Source of the DNA: Flavobacterium sp. KACC 22761
GTDB lineage: Bacteria > Bacteroidota > Bacteroidia > Flavobacteriales > Flavobacteriaceae
Direction: 5' to 3'
DNA: 64,000 bases
Assembly (NCBI RefSeq): GCF_034058155.1
Contig: NZ_CP139148.1
Coordinates: 2,666,001-2,730,000, forward strand
Below, in pieces: positions 63,635 through 64,000 of this stretch; position 1 is the stretch's first letter; every line of letters begins with the position of its first letter. A program made the translations under genes and the position numbers. Under the pieces are notes generated by a model. That model ran no database searches. It was given only the letters and a program-made list of their open reading frames with translations, and was not told where the DNA came from.

Positions 63635-64000
63635 TTATAAATTCACTTTAGTAACTTTTATTGCAGATGATAAAACTTTAATGCGATTTAGTTGTGTTTT
63701 ATCGAATTCTTCAATATCAATGCTATATACATTGTCTGAAGGAAGAGTTGAGAAGTAGTCTTGCGTAGTTCCGCCCAAGATGTATAATTTGTTATTGTAA
63801 TAATGCATACTTGATCCTTTTAGTCGAATGTCAGTAATGTATTGTTTTAATTGTTTTGATTGAATGTCATAAAGATACATTGTATTGTCTTCAAAAAAAT
63901 AAATAATGTTTTCATTAAAAGTTACTGCGGGTCTTTCTAGTGCTGTGAATAATTCTCCTTCAGTATGCCACTCCTCAGTTTTTAAATCAAAAAATTCAAT
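63635..64000 (-). CDS. Kelch-like protein, C-terminal part (truncated by window)
   Basis: The frame is open from the window edge at 64000 to the stop at 63635, giving 121 residues. The ATG at 63880 is internal, since the upstream codons read without a stop (for example IEFFDLKTEEWHTEGEL). The repeat units (DNTMYLYDIQSKQLKQYITD, then YYNNKLYILGG and DNVYSIDIEEF) fit kelch beta-propeller blades, which usually bind proteins or sugars. The missing N-terminus prevents any further assignment. Confidence 0.65.
   Translation of the reverse strand: MEFFDLKTEEWHTEGELFTALERPAVTFNENIIYFFEDNTMYLYDIQSKQLKQYITDIRLKGSSMHYYNNKLYILGGTTQDYFSTLPSDNVYSIDIEEFDKTQLNRIKVLSSAIKVTKVNL

Overview
The window reads as the chromosome of a Flavobacterium species (Bacteroidota), close to F. 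johnsoniae in style. Support comes from the low-GC coding sequence, two SusC/SusD outer-membrane pairs, Bacteroidota promoters of the TTG-N17-23-TAnnTTTG type, an almost complete lack of Shine-Dalgarno sequences, tRNA genes without an encoded CCA, and housekeeping proteins (RpoB, RpoC, EF-Tu, L7/L12) of flavobacterial type. The species assignment is by recognition only.

Layout. 1-5.3 kb: the 3' end of a zinc metalloprotease gene, a small periplasmic Spy-like protein, a D-2-hydroxyacid dehydrogenase, a lipoprotein, a RelE/ParE toxin-antitoxin pair and lysS. 5.3-9.3 kb: an intergenic repeat element, two tandem paralogous lipoproteins, lipB, a Crp/Fnr regulator and an SDR oxidoreductase. 9.5-21.3 kb: two SusC/SusD pairs with no degradative enzymes beside them, separated by a double SnoaL-like secreted protein and rnhB. 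21.5-31 kb: a putative porin, a CBS-domain cysteine/cystathionine synthase, a DnaQ-like exonuclease, DUF2851, PspC, an APC permease, a membrane HhH protein and an acyl-CoA dehydrogenase. 31-46.4 kb: the translation and transcription core, rpsU-xerC-hpf, tRNA Thr-Tyr-Thr, tuf, tRNA-Trp, secE, nusG, rplKAJL, rpoB, rpoC and a DUF3467 gene. 46.6-52.9 kb: prfC, a lipoprotein alpha-amylase, a SurA-like prolyl isomerase and a MoxR ATPase. 52.9-54.25 kb: an intact-looking IS3-family element. 54.25-58 kb: an exosortase N gene (xrtN) and its presumed single substrate, a membrane VIT-domain protein. 58.4-63.6 kb: acnB and acnA in tandem, then a truncated kelch-like gene.

The most distinctive system is the XrtN/VIT pair. 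It is a two-gene operon with its own consensus promoter, zero spacing between stop and start, a full Cys-Arg-His exosortase triad and a substrate ending in a VPEP sorting signal. The IS3 element has landed a few bases beyond the xrtN stop codon. The other notable signal is rpsU: it alone, among the starts I inspected, carries a perfect AGGAGGTG Shine-Dalgarno. This fits the known arrangement in which flavobacterial ribosomes hide their anti-Shine-Dalgarno with bS21 and use it to autoregulate bS21. Two hairpin elements of one family (about 5.42 and 30.9 kb), heptad-like intergenic repeats beside promoters, and an unusually wide rpoB-rpoC gap are also described. Many coding starts were moved inward from the longest open frame, using promoter, terminator or signal-peptide positions.
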